The notes: generated by a model not told the origin, from the sequence alone. A DNA stretch of 64,000 nt from Nocardia pseudobrasiliensis NBRC 108224 (GCF_001613105.1 NZ_BDBS01000010.1:1-64000), one strand, 5' to 3'; positions 7,732 through 15,844 are shown, counted from the first letter of the stretch. Made by a program: numbers and translations.

Positions 7732-9975
7732 TCAGATCAAATGCTCGATGCGGATCGGGATTTCGCGGATTCTGCGGCCGGTGGCGTGGTGGACGGCGTT
7801 GACGATTGCCGCGGCGGCGCCGACCATGCCCAGTTCGCCCAGACCCTTTACGCCGAGGGGGTTTACCACGGGGTCGTTCACCTCGATGAAGCTGATGTCG
7901 ACCTCGGGGGCGTCGGCTTGGACGGGAAGAGGGTATTCCAGGAGCGAGGAATTGGCCCAGCGGCCGTCGCGGGGGTCGCAGAGGGTGGCTTCCATGAGGG
8001 CCTGGGACATGCCCCAGTTCAGCCCGCCGAGGACCTGGCTGCGGGCCAGTTTCGCGTTCAGGACTCGGCCGGGGGCGAAGGCCCCGACCATGCGGCGCAC
8101 ACGGATGAGGCCCAGGTCCGGATCGACCGCTACCTCGGCGAATTGGGCGCCGAAGCTGATCTTTCCGTAGGGGATGTCCGGGGCTGGTGGTTGCCAGCTG
8201 CCGATGGCCTCGAGGTCCGTCAGGGCGTTGCGGGCCAGGATTTCGGCGAAGTCGTCGGCCACCGCGGGGTCCGTGCGTACGCGCAGCGCGCCCCCGAGCG
8301 GTTCGATATCCTCGGGCGCGCGGCGATGCAGCGGTGATTCGGGGTCGCCGATCGCCAGCGAAATCAGTTGTGCCAGTAGATCGGAGCACGCGGTATGGAC
8401 GGCCGCGCTGAGAATGCCCGCGCCCGTCGAACCCACCGCGGCGGCGATATTCGGATACCGGGTGTCGCCGATATCGATGCGGACGTGGTCGAACGGCAAG
8501 CTCAGCACATCCCCGGCAACCTGCGCCATGGTGGTCGCGACCCCGGTTCCGAAGTCCTGAGTGCCCGCCTGGACGACCAGCATGCCGTCGGCGAGCAGCC
8601 GGGCGTGGGCGCGCTGGGGCTGGCCGGGCAGATAGTGCGGATAGCCCGCGGTGCCCATACCCCAACCGAGCAACCAGTTTCCGTCGCGCACCGGACCGGC
8701 CGCTCGATCGCGTCGCGACCATCCGAATCGTTCGGCGGCGGTGCGCAGACATTCCGCGTAGCCGTCGGAGGTCCACGGATCGCCGCTTTCCGGATCGACG
8801 GTGGCGTGGTTGCGCAGCCGCAGTCGCACCGGGTCCATGCCGATCTGTTCGGCCAACTCGTCCACGGCGCATTCGAGTGCGACCATGCCCGAGGCCTCAC
8901 CCGGGCCGCGCATGAAGGTCGGGGTCATCGTATTGCCGCGGATCAGCTGATACTGCCCGTCCCAGTTGGGGATTCCGTAGGCCTTGCCCGCGATGTCGAG
9001 CGAGAGTTCGGCCCAGTCGTCGAAATGGGAGGTGACCGACAGCTTGTGATGACGCATCCCGGTCAGCGTGCCGTCGTCGTCGCAGGCGAGGGTGATGCGC
9101 TGTTCCTGCTCCTCGCGCAGGCCGGTGCCGTAGAACATCTGCTCGCGTGTCAGTACGACCTTCACCGCGCGGCCGAGTTCGCGGGCGATGATCGGGGCGA
9201 GGGTGACATGCGGCCATATCATCGCCTTACCGCCGAATCCGCCGCCGACGAAGTTCGCGATCACCCGGACGTTGGCGGGTGATATGTCGAGGTAGGCGGC
9301 GATGGTCAGCTGGCTGGCGGTAATGCCCTGGGTGGCGTCGTACACCGTGACGGTATCGCCGTCCCAGACCGCCGCGGTGGCCGAGCATTCGATCGGATTG
9401 TGATGGTTGGCGGCGAAATGATAGGTGGCGTCGAAAGTATGGGCGGCCGTGCGCTCGGCCGCGGCGAAATCTCCGCGTGACTGGGTGGCCGGAATCAAAC
9501 CGCAGAACACGCTGTCGGGCACATACTTCTCGGCGCGCCCGTCGTCGAGGCGCACGACCGCAGGGGCATGGTCGTAGTCCGCCTCGATGAGTTCGGCGGC
9601 GTGCTGGGCTACCTCGAAGGTGTCGGCGACCACGACCGCGATCGGCTGACCGAAGTAGTGAATCGTATTGTCCTGCATCGGAAAGAACGTCTGGCCGGGT
9701 GCCGCACGACCGTAGGCCGAGGGAAAGGTGGGCACCCGCGCGACCTTCGGCATGTTCTCGTGGGTGAACACCGCCACCGCGCCCGCCGCCAACGCCGCGC
9801 GCGTATCGATCGACCGCACCGAGCCCGCGCCGGTCCGCGCGCCCACGATCACCGCATGCGCAAGCGCGGGCAACGCCACCTCGGCGGTGTACCGCGCGGC
9901 ACCGGTCACCTTGGCGCGGCCGTCGATTCGATCGAAGCCCTGCCCGACCAGTGTGGGGGGAACCGTCGCGGTCAC
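7732..9975 (-). CDS. Molybdenum-binding large subunit of aldehyde/xanthine oxidoreductase (PaoC-like)
   Basis: A 747-residue large subunit of the molybdenum hydroxylase family. It starts with the conserved entry to the a/b hammerhead domain (GFDRIDGRAKVTGAARYTAE). The cofactor domain shows VGGGFGGKAMIWPH, RGPGEASGMVALE (the RGPGE arginine region) and, near the C-terminus, GVKGLGELGMVGA, whose Glu is the catalytic base in this family. GTG at 9975 follows GGGAGGT. It is third in the operon after the 2Fe-2S and FAD subunits, the order of E. coli paoABC. Substrate is probably an aldehyde or N-heterocycle; it cannot be read from sequence. Confidence 0.92.
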   Translation of the reverse strand: MTATVPPTLVGQGFDRIDGRAKVTGAARYTAEVALPALAHAVIVGARTGAGSVRSIDTRAALAAGAVAVFTHENMPKVARVPTFPSAYGRAAPGQTFFPMQDNTIHYFGQPIAVVVADTFEVAQHAAELIEADYDHAPAVVRLDDGRAEKYVPDSVFCGLIPATQSRGDFAAAERTAAHTFDATYHFAANHHNPIECSATAAVWDGDTVTVYDATQGITASQLTIAAYLDISPANVRVIANFVGGGFGGKAMIWPHVTLAPIIARELGRAVKVVLTREQMFYGTGLREEQEQRITLACDDDGTLTGMRHHKLSVTSHFDDWAELSLDIAGKAYGIPNWDGQYQLIRGNTMTPTFMRGPGEASGMVALECAVDELAEQIGMDPVRLRLRNHATVDPESGDPWTSDGYAECLRTAAERFGWSRRDRAAGPVRDGNWLLGWGMGTAGYPHYLPGQPQRAHARLLADGMLVVQAGTQDFGTGVATTMAQVAGDVLSLPFDHVRIDIGDTRYPNIAAAVGSTGAGILSAAVHTACSDLLAQLISLAIGDPESPLHRRAPEDIEPLGGALRVRTDPAVADDFAEILARNALTDLEAIGSWQPPAPDIPYGKISFGAQFAEVAVDPDLGLIRVRRMVGAFAPGRVLNAKLARSQVLGGLNWGMSQALMEATLCDPRDGRWANSSLLEYPLPVQADAPEVDISFIEVNDPVVNPLGVKGLGELGMVGAAAAIVNAVHHATGRRIREIPIRIEHLI

Positions 9976-10075
9976 AGCGCACCTCCCGGGCGATCGAAGC
10001 CTCGCCTGATATGTGTTGCCGTCACTGCGCGCCATCGAAACCGCGCCCGACCAGTGTGGGAACTATCGTGAGATG
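9930..10075. repeat. Degenerate threefold repeat of the Mo-subunit start region
   Basis: Read on the minus strand, the gap between the FAD and Mo subunit genes carries earlier copies of the Mo gene's first codons. Copy 1 (about 10075-10034) reads CCCACACTGGTCGGGCGCGG then TTTCGATGG. Copy 2 (about 10024-9990) begins GTGACGGCAACACATATC and ends GGCTTCGATCG. Copy 3 is the real start (GTGACCGCGACG ... GGCTTCGATCG). Copies 1 and 2 are out of frame or stopped. An ATG overlapping the FAD stop (ATGCGATGACG) would have been the older start. Confidence 0.6.
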
Positions 10076-10081
10076 CTGTCG

Positions 10082-11092
10082 TCATCGCATGTCTCCCAGT
10101 GGATTCACCTGTGGGCGAACGGTTTCCAGTGCGCGGACCAGGGTTCGGCGGGCCAGGTCGATCTTGAAGCGATTCATGGGGTGGGAGGTGTCGGCGGATT
10201 CCAGTTCGGCGGTGGCCGCGGCTTCGAAACTTGTTCGGCTGGCGGGCTTTCCGATCAGGGTGGATTCGGCTGTGCGGGCCCGCCAGGGTTTGGTGGCTAC
10301 GCCGCCCAGACCTATGCGTACGTCGACCACCGTGCCGTCGGCGACGTCGAGGGCTACCGCGGCGGAGGTGAGGGCGAATTCGTAGGATTCGCGGTCGCGG
10401 ACCTTGAGGTAGTGCGAATTGCGGGCGAACGGTAAGGGTGGCACGTCTACCCGGGTGATGAGTTCGTCGGCGGCGATCGGGTGCTCCACGTGGGGAGTGT
10501 CGCCGGGGACGGGGAAGAACTCGTCGAAGGGGATGCGGCGTTCGCCGCGTGGGCCCCAGACGGTGATGACGGCGTCCAGGGCGGTCAGTGGGATCGCGAC
10601 GTCGGAGGGGTGGGTGGCGAAACAGTGCGGGCTGGTTCCGAGTATCGCGTGGCCGCGATGGATTCCCTCCAGCGCCGCGCAGCCGGAGCCGGGATCGCGT
10701 TTGTTGCACGCGAATTCGGGTTCGCGGAAGTAGGCGCAGCGCACCTTCTGCATGAGATTGCCGCCCATGGTCGCCATATTGCGCAGCTGGGCCGACGCGC
10801 CCTTCCACAGCGCGACAGTCAGGAACGGAAAACGTTCCAGCACACCGGGTTCGGCGGCGATCTCGCTCATCTTGGCCAGCGCGCCGATGCGCAGGCCGCC
10901 GTCGGCGGTGTGCTCGATACCGCGGAAGGGCAGCCAGGTGATGTCGACGACGTTGTCGGGGGCCATCGCGCCGATGCGCAACATATCCACCAGCGTCGTC
11001 CCGCCCGCGAGGAAGACGGTGTTGGGTCGGGCGGTGACGGTCGCGACGGCCTGGTCGGCGGTGTCCGGTCGCGCGTAGGAGATGGGTTTCAC
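10082..11092 (-). CDS. FAD-binding subunit with extra 4Fe-4S motif (PaoB/YagS-like)
   Basis: A 336-residue medium subunit of the molybdenum hydroxylase. The FAD-binding PCMH fold is marked by FLAGGTTLVDMLRIG (about 30-44) and the NMATMGGNLMQ segment. A Cys-rich insert follows (RCAYF, then CNKRDPGSGC), which in E. coli PaoB binds an additional [4Fe-4S] cluster; ordinary xanthine dehydrogenase FAD domains lack it. This makes a PaoABC-type enzyme more likely than xanthine dehydrogenase. The CO dehydrogenase medium subunit C-terminal domain completes the protein. It starts 15 bp after the 2Fe-2S gene and feeds electrons from the Mo site to FAD. Confidence 0.92.
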   Translation of the reverse strand: MKPISYARPDTADQAVATVTARPNTVFLAGGTTLVDMLRIGAMAPDNVVDITWLPFRGIEHTADGGLRIGALAKMSEIAAEPGVLERFPFLTVALWKGASAQLRNMATMGGNLMQKVRCAYFREPEFACNKRDPGSGCAALEGIHRGHAILGTSPHCFATHPSDVAIPLTALDAVITVWGPRGERRIPFDEFFPVPGDTPHVEHPIAADELITRVDVPPLPFARNSHYLKVRDRESYEFALTSAAVALDVADGTVVDVRIGLGGVATKPWRARTAESTLIGKPASRTSFEAAATAELESADTSHPMNRFKIDLARRTLVRALETVRPQVNPLGDMR

Positions 11093-11107
11093 GGCGATTC
11101 CCCCTAA

Positions 11108-11638
11108 CTATCCGTTCATCTCGTCGCGGGCGCGGCGGACCGCCTCGCGGATGTTCTGATACGCCGCGCAGCGGCAGATATTGCCGCTCATCCACTCGGC
11201 GATGTCCTCGTCGCGCTCGGCGTGGCCCTCCTCGATGCATTTGATCGCGGACATGATCTGGCCGGGTGTGCAGTAGCCGCACTGGAAACCGTCGCATTCG
11301 ATGAAGGCGCGCTGCACCGGATGCAATTCGTCGCCGTCGGCGACGCCCTCGATCGTGGTGACCTCGCGGCCCTCGGCGCTCAGGGCCAGCGTCAGGCACG
11401 ACAGCACCCGGCGGTCGTCGATCCACACCGTGCACGCACCGCAGCCGCCCTGATCGCAGCCCTTCTTCGTGCCGGTCAGCTGGAGTCGTTCGCGCAGGGC
11501 GTCGAGCAGGCTGGTGCGCGGCTCCACCACGGTGTAGTAGTCGCGGCCGTTGATGCGCAGCGTGATCATGGTCGGAGACGGACCCAGGAACTGCGCCGGT
11601 TCGGTCCCGGCCCGCTGCGCGGATTGATCGATGGTCAT
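11108..11638 (-). CDS. 2Fe-2S subunit of molybdenum hydroxylase (PaoA-like)
   Basis: A 176-residue small subunit with both clusters. The plant-ferredoxin-type site is GCDQGGCGACTVW with a fourth Cys in RVLSC. The helical domain has CGYCTPGQIMSA and CRCAAYQNI. Unlike E. coli PaoA it has no twin-arginine signal: the 20-residue N-terminal tail is polar, so the enzyme should be cytoplasmic. ATG at 11638 has AGGAGGG 7 bases upstream. It is the first gene of the three-gene minus-strand operon and is divergent from pptT. Confidence 0.94.
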   Translation of the reverse strand: MTIDQSAQRAGTEPAQFLGPSPTMITLRINGRDYYTVVEPRTSLLDALRERLQLTGTKKGCDQGGCGACTVWIDDRRVLSCLTLALSAEGREVTTIEGVADGDELHPVQRAFIECDGFQCGYCTPGQIMSAIKCIEEGHAERDEDIAEWMSGNICRCAAYQNIREAVRRARDEMNG

Positions 11639-11806
11639 ACTTCGCCCTCCTGCTCACCGATGTCGTTGCGACACACGGCGGGATATTGGTCGGGACTACG
11701 GAATGACTAGATCAGCAACATCCTAGCAACGTGACTGCGGGGCCGCAGGGCGACGGCCGCACTCGGGCGCTCGGATAGGCTCGGCAGGGCAAGTAGGCGT
11801 CGAATC

Positions 11807-11820
11807 AGGAGGCGGTCATC
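11807..11820 (+). promoter_or_regulatory. Strong ribosome site (AGGAGG) before a possible AUC start of pptT
   Basis: AGGAGG at 11807-11812 is followed 5 bases later by ATC at 11818. That ATC is in frame with pptT and opens the conserved N-terminus. No ATG, GTG or TTG occurs in frame between the upstream stop (TAG, 11794) and GTG 11872. Confidence 0.5.
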
Positions 11821-12510
11821 GACGAGCGGGCGAGTGGCGCGCGGATCATCGGCAGGATTCTGCCCGAGGGAGTGGCCGCGGCCGAGCTGCTGGACTATCC
11901 GGACGGGTTGAAGGCGCATCCGGGGGAGGAACACCTCATCGAGAAGGCCGTGGAGAAGCGGCGGCGAGACTTCATCGGAGCACGGCACTGCGCGCGGCTG
12001 GCACTCGAACAGTTGGGTGAGCCGCCGGTGGCCATCGGCAAGGGGGAGCGGGGCATGCCGTTGTTCCCGCGCGGCGTCGTGGGCAGCCTCACGCACTGCG
12101 CCGGATATCGGGCGGCCGCGCTCGCGCATCGGCTGCGGTGGCGTTCGATCGGCATCGACGCCGAACCGCACGACGCGCTGCCCGAGGGTGTGCTCGATTC
12201 GGTGAGCCTCGCGCCCGAGCGGGACTGGCTGTCCTCGGCCATTCCCTCGACCGGACTGCATCTGGACCGGCTGCTGTTCTGTGCGAAGGAGGCCACCTAC
12301 AAGGCGTGGTTCCCATTGACGTTGCGCTGGCTGGGTTTCGAGGAGGCGCACATCACCTTCACCGTCGACGACAGCGGTTCCGGCGGCACGTTCCACAGCG
12401 AGCTGCTGGTGCCCGGGCACACCAATGACGGTGGCGCGCCGCTGAGTTCATTCGACGGGCGGTGGTTGATCAGCGACGGGCTGATCCTGACCGCGATCGT
12501 GACCGGCTGA
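11818..12510 (+). CDS. pptT: 4'-phosphopantetheinyl transferase PptT
   Basis: PptT loads phosphopantetheine from CoA onto acyl carrier and peptidyl carrier domains; in mycobacteria it is needed for mycolic acid and siderophore synthesis. Clear Sfp/EntD-type motifs are FIGARHCARLAL, GSLTHCAGYRAAA, the Mg2+ site GIDAEPHD, and CAKEATYKAWFPLT with the catalytic Glu and Lys. Similarity to M. tuberculosis PptT begins upstream of the first standard start (GTG 11872), at RILPEGVAAAELLDYPDGL. I therefore give ATC 11818, which has a good ribosome site; GTG 11872 is the conservative alternative. The stop overlaps the truB start (TGATG), so the two are coupled. Confidence 0.93.
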   Translation: MDERASGARIIGRILPEGVAAAELLDYPDGLKAHPGEEHLIEKAVEKRRRDFIGARHCARLALEQLGEPPVAIGKGERGMPLFPRGVVGSLTHCAGYRAAALAHRLRWRSIGIDAEPHDALPEGVLDSVSLAPERDWLSSAIPSTGLHLDRLLFCAKEATYKAWFPLTLRWLGFEEAHITFTVDDSGSGGTFHSELLVPGHTNDGGAPLSSFDGRWLISDGLILTAIVTG

Positions 12511-13436
12511 TGAGCCAGGCGCGCACGCCGCTGGTGGACGCCCTGGGCGGGCTGCTCGTCGTCGACAAGGACGGCGGCTGGACCAGCCACGATGTGGTGG
12601 CCCGGTGTCGGAAACTGTTGCAGACCAAGAAGATCGGCCACGCCGGAACGCTGGATCCGATGGCCACCGGCGTGCTGGTGCTGGGGGTGGAGCGGGCCAC
12701 CAAGATGCTGGGCCTGCTCAGCCTCACCACCAAGGCGTACACGGCCACGATCCGGCTGGGACAGTCCACGGTCACCGACGACGCCGAGGGTGAGGTGCTC
12801 GCAACGAACGCCGCCGGACATCTGAGCGAGGCCGAGATCGCCTCGGGCGTGGCCGCATTGACCGGCGACATCCAGCAGGTACCCGCCACGGTGAGCGCCA
12901 TCAAGGTCAATGGGGAGCGCGCCTATGCCCGAGCCCGGGCCGGTGAGGATGTCCGGCTGGCCGCCCGCCCGGTCACGGTGAGTCGCTTCGACGTGCTCGC
13001 ACGCCGCGCTATCGACACCGACGCAACCACATTCGTGGACCTGGATGTCGAGGTCGAATGCTCCTCCGGCACCTACATCCGCGCCCTGGCCCGCGACCTC
13101 GGCGAAAGCCTCGGCGTGGGAGGCCATCTGACCGCCCTGCGCCGCACCCGGGTGGGCCCGTTCAGCCTCGAGCACGCCCGCACGCTGGATCAGCTGGCCG
13201 AAAACCCGAGCCTGAGCCTGGATATCGATACCGCCGCCCGCGTGGCCTTCCCGCACCGCGAAATCACCGAATCCGAGGCAGATTCCCTGCGCGACGGCCG
13301 CTGGCTCGACCCCGTCGGCATTCAGGGCGTCCACGCCGCGATCACCGCCGACGGCAAAACCATTGCGCTGCTGGAGGAAAAGGGCAAGCGCTCGTCGCCG
13401 GTATTCGTCGTGCGCCCACGCGGCCTGATCGACTGA
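12510..13436 (+). CDS. truB: tRNA pseudouridine(55) synthase
   Basis: TruB converts U55 of the T-loop of tRNAs to pseudouridine in the cytoplasm. The 308-residue protein shows GLLVVDKDGGWTSHDVV, KIGHAGTLDPMATGVL with the catalytic Asp, the KAYTATIRLG strand, and CSSGTYIRALARDLG. The C-terminal PUA-like actinobacterial domain (FPHREITESEADSLRDGRW) completes it. ATG at 12510 overlaps the pptT stop. pptT-truB adjacency is conserved in mycobacteria. It is followed at once by a strong hairpin and a tandem repeat. Confidence 0.97.
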   Translation: MSQARTPLVDALGGLLVVDKDGGWTSHDVVARCRKLLQTKKIGHAGTLDPMATGVLVLGVERATKMLGLLSLTTKAYTATIRLGQSTVTDDAEGEVLATNAAGHLSEAEIASGVAALTGDIQQVPATVSAIKVNGERAYARARAGEDVRLAARPVTVSRFDVLARRAIDTDATTFVDLDVEVECSSGTYIRALARDLGESLGVGGHLTALRRTRVGPFSLEHARTLDQLAENPSLSLDIDTAARVAFPHREITESEADSLRDGRWLDPVGIQGVHAAITADGKTIALLEEKGKRSSPVFVVRPRGLID

Positions 13437-13441
13437 TCCCG

Positions 13442-13474
13442 CCTTGTCCCGGCGAAAAGCGTGCCGGGACAAGG
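13442..13474 (+). terminator. 12-bp perfect hairpin after truB
   Basis: CCTTGTCCCGGC (13442-13453) pairs perfectly with GCCGGGACAAGG (13463-13474) around the 9-nt loop GAAAAGCGT, six bases after the truB stop. It probably ends the pptT-truB transcript. The right arm is also the first unit of the following 25-bp array, as at infB. Confidence 0.75.
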
Positions 13475-13656
13475 AAGGGGATGGCGTGCCGGGGGTGTGG
13501 AACGGAAATGGCGTGCCGGGAGGAGCAAGGGAAAGGCGTGCCGGGAGGAGCAAGGGAAAGGCGTGCCGGGAGGAGCAAGGGAAAGGCGTGCCGGGAGGAG
13601 CAAGGGAAAGGCGTGCCGGGACAGGGAAGGGGATGGCGTGCCGGGGTGTGGGGTGG
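13461..13656. repeat. 25-bp tandem repeat array, 8 units
   Basis: Copies of GTGCCGGG begin at 13461, 13486, 13513, 13538, 13563, 13588, 13613 and 13638, so the spacing is 25 bp with one 27-bp step. The four units starting at 13513, 13538, 13563 and 13588 are identical (GTGCCGGGAGGAGCAAGGGA plus AAGGC). Outer units carry ACAAGGAAGGGGATGGC or similar variants. The period is not a multiple of three and the array lies between convergent truB and gntR, so it is non-coding. No palindrome with CRISPR-like spacers is present. Confidence 0.9.
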
Positions 13657-14316
13657 TCAGGGTCTGGCGCGCAGGCGGGTTACTGCGTCGTGCATGTGGT
13701 CGATGAGGAGTTTGCGGGCTCGGGTTGGTGTGCCGGAGCCGATTGCCTCGCGCAGTTCGGCGTGTTCCTGGACCTGGATGCCGACGTCGGCGTAGGTGGT
13801 CTCCAATGCGCCGAGGCACATGCGGGTTTCGATGAACAGGGTGCGCGCGGCGCGGATGAGGCGGGGGCTGCCCGCGCTGTGCACCAGGGCCTCGTGGAAG
13901 GACTGGTCGGCGTCGGAGACGCCGGTCGGGTCTCCGGATTCGGCGCTGGCGCGCATGGCGGTGACGCTGGGTTCCAGTGCCAGGTAGGCGATTTCGCGGC
14001 GGCCGTCGAGGATCAGCTCCAGGGCGCCGCCCTCGATGGCGGTGCGGGCCCGGTAGACGTCGACGACGTCGTCGAGGGTCAGTTCGATGACGAAGATGCC
14101 GCGATGGCGGATGCTGTGCAGCAGTCCCTCGGAGACCAGCCGCTGCATGGCCTCGCGGACGGGACCGCGCGAGACGTCGAACTGCGCGGCCAGATCCGCC
14201 TCGACCAGCTGCGCGCCCGGGGCCAGCGCGCCGCGCGTGATCGCCGTGCGCAGCCGGTCGGCGATCATCTCCGCCGTCGATTGCCGGTTCACCGGCTCGA
14301 ATTCAATGACCGACAT
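13657..14316 (-). CDS. GntR family regulator, FCD (FadR) type
   Basis: A 219-residue repressor or activator. The winged HTH (about residues 12-75) has the GntR signature AEMIADRLRTAITRGALAPG, then LAAQFDVSRGPVREAMQRL. The all-helical FCD ligand domain follows, with an H at SFHEALVHSAGSPRL and a further H at VQEHAELREAI, which usually bind a metal plus a carboxylate ligand. It is the last gene of a three-gene operon with two Asp/Glu-racemase-like enzymes (14-bp overlap with the preceding one). I infer that it binds the ATTGTYGACAAT palindromes at 15845 and 27722 and responds to an organic acid of the pathway. Confidence 0.9.
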   Translation of the reverse strand: MSVIEFEPVNRQSTAEMIADRLRTAITRGALAPGAQLVEADLAAQFDVSRGPVREAMQRLVSEGLLHSIRHRGIFVIELTLDDVVDVYRARTAIEGGALELILDGRREIAYLALEPSVTAMRASAESGDPTGVSDADQSFHEALVHSAGSPRLIRAARTLFIETRMCLGALETTYADVGIQVQEHAELREAIGSGTPTRARKLLIDHMHDAVTRLRARP

Positions 14317-15046
14317 GGCTCAGCCTTTCCGCGAACAGCCTGCCGAGGGCGGGCGAGATCGGCTCGCCGCCGGACGGATAACCGGCCAGCCGGATTCCTT
14401 CCCAGATGGTGACCTGATTCGCGGTGAGCACCGGTTTGCCCAGCGCCGCTTCGAGTTCCGGGAGCACCGCCACGGTGTGCATGGCGGTATCGGGGATCAG
14501 CAGCGCCTCGGCATCGCGATGATCGTTCGCGAGGGCCAGCTCACGCACCCGGTCCGGGGTGAGCGTGCCGACCTCGGCCGCGGTATCGATTCCCGCGCTC
14601 GACATTGATACAACCCGGATGCCCTCGTGGGCAAGGAACTCGACGAACAGCGTGGCGACCTCGTCGGGATAGCTGGCGCAGACCGCGACCGAACTCACCC
14701 CCAGCGCCCGCGCGGCGTGGACGAACGCGAAGCTGGTGCTCGACGCCGCGACCCCGGCCGCCTCGGCCAGCCCGCGCACCTGTTCGCGCGCGCCGTCGGG
14801 ACCGAAGACGAAACTGCCCGAGGTACACGCCCATACGACCGCGCTCGGCTCATAGGGCGCCAGCAGCTGTGCGCCGTGACGCAGCTTGTCCGGACTGCCC
14901 AGATCCAGCAGTTCGGGTACGGCGTGCAGATCGGTGCCGTAGATGTGGGCGACCCGCAGCCGCGCGCCCAGCAGCAGCGCCGCGCGCGGGTAGTCGTCCT
15001 CGGCCGCGTGGTCGGGGTAGATGAATCCGATCGTCGGTGTCCGCAT
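14303..15046 (-). CDS. Asp/Glu racemase superfamily protein (maleate isomerase / arylmalonate decarboxylase-like), one Cys missing
   Basis: A 247-residue protein of the fold shared by maleate cis-trans isomerase, arylmalonate decarboxylase and Asp/Glu racemases. The first catalytic Cys is present (VWACTSGSFVFG). The second, expected where its neighbour has SCTNLPT, is replaced: here the segment reads LLIPDTAMHT. The C-terminal KPVLTANQVTIWEGIRLAG is shared with the neighbour. Maleate isomerases need both Cys and arylmalonate decarboxylase keeps only the second, so this protein matches neither exactly. ATG at 15046 has AAGGAAG upstream; an 11-residue extension is less likely. Reaction unknown. 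Confidence 0.85.
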   Translation of the reverse strand: MRTPTIGFIYPDHAAEDDYPRAALLLGARLRVAHIYGTDLHAVPELLDLGSPDKLRHGAQLLAPYEPSAVVWACTSGSFVFGPDGAREQVRGLAEAAGVAASSTSFAFVHAARALGVSSVAVCASYPDEVATLFVEFLAHEGIRVVSMSSAGIDTAAEVGTLTPDRVRELALANDHRDAEALLIPDTAMHTVAVLPELEAALGKPVLTANQVTIWEGIRLAGYPSGGEPISPALGRLFAERLSHVGH

Positions 15047-15057
15047 ACTCGCTTCCT

Positions 15058-15798
15058 TCAAAAGACGTCCCTGAGCCATTTACCGGGGCCCATCATGGGC
15101 AGTTTCATCCGACCCAGACAGGCCCACATGGTGAGCTGGTTCGCCGTGAGAACCGGCTTGCCGAGGGCCTGTTCGAGCGGGTCGATCAGGTCGTAGGTCG
15201 GCAGATTCGTACAGCTGACGAAGATCGCCTCCGAATCGGGATCGTCGGCGTTGAGGATGCGCTCGGCGATGGTTCGGTAGCTGACCTTCCAGATGCCGCC
15301 GCCCAGGCCGAGGTGATCGGAGCGGATCACCGTGCAGCCGACCTCGGCGAGGAATTCGTGCAGCTTGCCGGTGAGGATCGCGTCATAGGGCGTGATCACC
15401 GACAGCCGGGTCAGATCCAGGGCGCGAATCGCCTCGACCAGCGCGCCGGAGGTGGTGATCGCGTCCAGGGCTCCGGCCTGACGGATGGTGTCGCACAGCG
15501 ACTTCTCGTATTCGAGCCCCTTGATGAAGCTGCCCGAGGTGCACAGATAGGCGATGACCTCCGGGTCGACATGCAGCACATTGCGGGTGGCCGCGGTGAG
15601 ATGTGTTGCGTCGGAGACCAATTCGGCCATCTCCACGGAAACCGGCACCGGTTCGTAGGGCGTGCGCGCCAGGTGCAGACTCACCTCGAGCGGTGCCCAA
15701 CGCCACAATTCCCGCTCGAGCGCCAGGTCGAAAGGGGCGATGATGCCGATTCCCCGTTGAGCGACCGGGCCGTCGATATCGGGAAAGTTCAGTTCCAC
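15058..15798 (-). CDS. Asp/Glu racemase superfamily protein (maleate isomerase-like), both Cys present
   Basis: Paralogue of the preceding gene, 246 residues. Both catalytic cysteines are visible: AYLCTSGSFIKG and FVSCTNLPTYDLI. The rest of the family pattern is the ITTSGALVEAIRALDLTRLSV loop and KPVLTANQLTMWACLGRM. This is the layout of maleate cis-trans isomerase and related enzymes of dicarboxylate catabolism. I chose GTG 15798 because GAGAGGGG lies upstream and the protein starts at its first conserved residues; the frame stays open to 15873. First gene of the racemase-racemase-gntR operon, divergent from the hydroxyacid dehydrogenase. Confidence 0.87.
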   Translation of the reverse strand: MELNFPDIDGPVAQRGIGIIAPFDLALERELWRWAPLEVSLHLARTPYEPVPVSVEMAELVSDATHLTAATRNVLHVDPEVIAYLCTSGSFIKGLEYEKSLCDTIRQAGALDAITTSGALVEAIRALDLTRLSVITPYDAILTGKLHEFLAEVGCTVIRSDHLGLGGGIWKVSYRTIAERILNADDPDSEAIFVSCTNLPTYDLIDPLEQALGKPVLTANQLTMWACLGRMKLPMMGPGKWLRDVF

Positions 15799-15844
15799 GA
15801 GGGCCCCTCTCGCGTTCAGCCGGGTTTTCCTCCGCACACGATCG

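Noticed and set aside
9972..11657. 561-codon minus-strand frame over the FAD and 2Fe-2S genes
   Set aside because: Frame-shifted Arg-rich sequence; real subunits lie in the other frames of the same strand.
6573..11700. Xanthine dehydrogenase for purine breakdown
   Set aside because: The FAD subunit has the CNKRDPGSGC 4Fe-4S motif of PaoB-type aldehyde oxidoreductases; purine role not supported by neighbours.
13461..13656. CRISPR array
   Set aside because: Repeats are directly adjacent 25-bp units without unique spacers and no cas genes are near.
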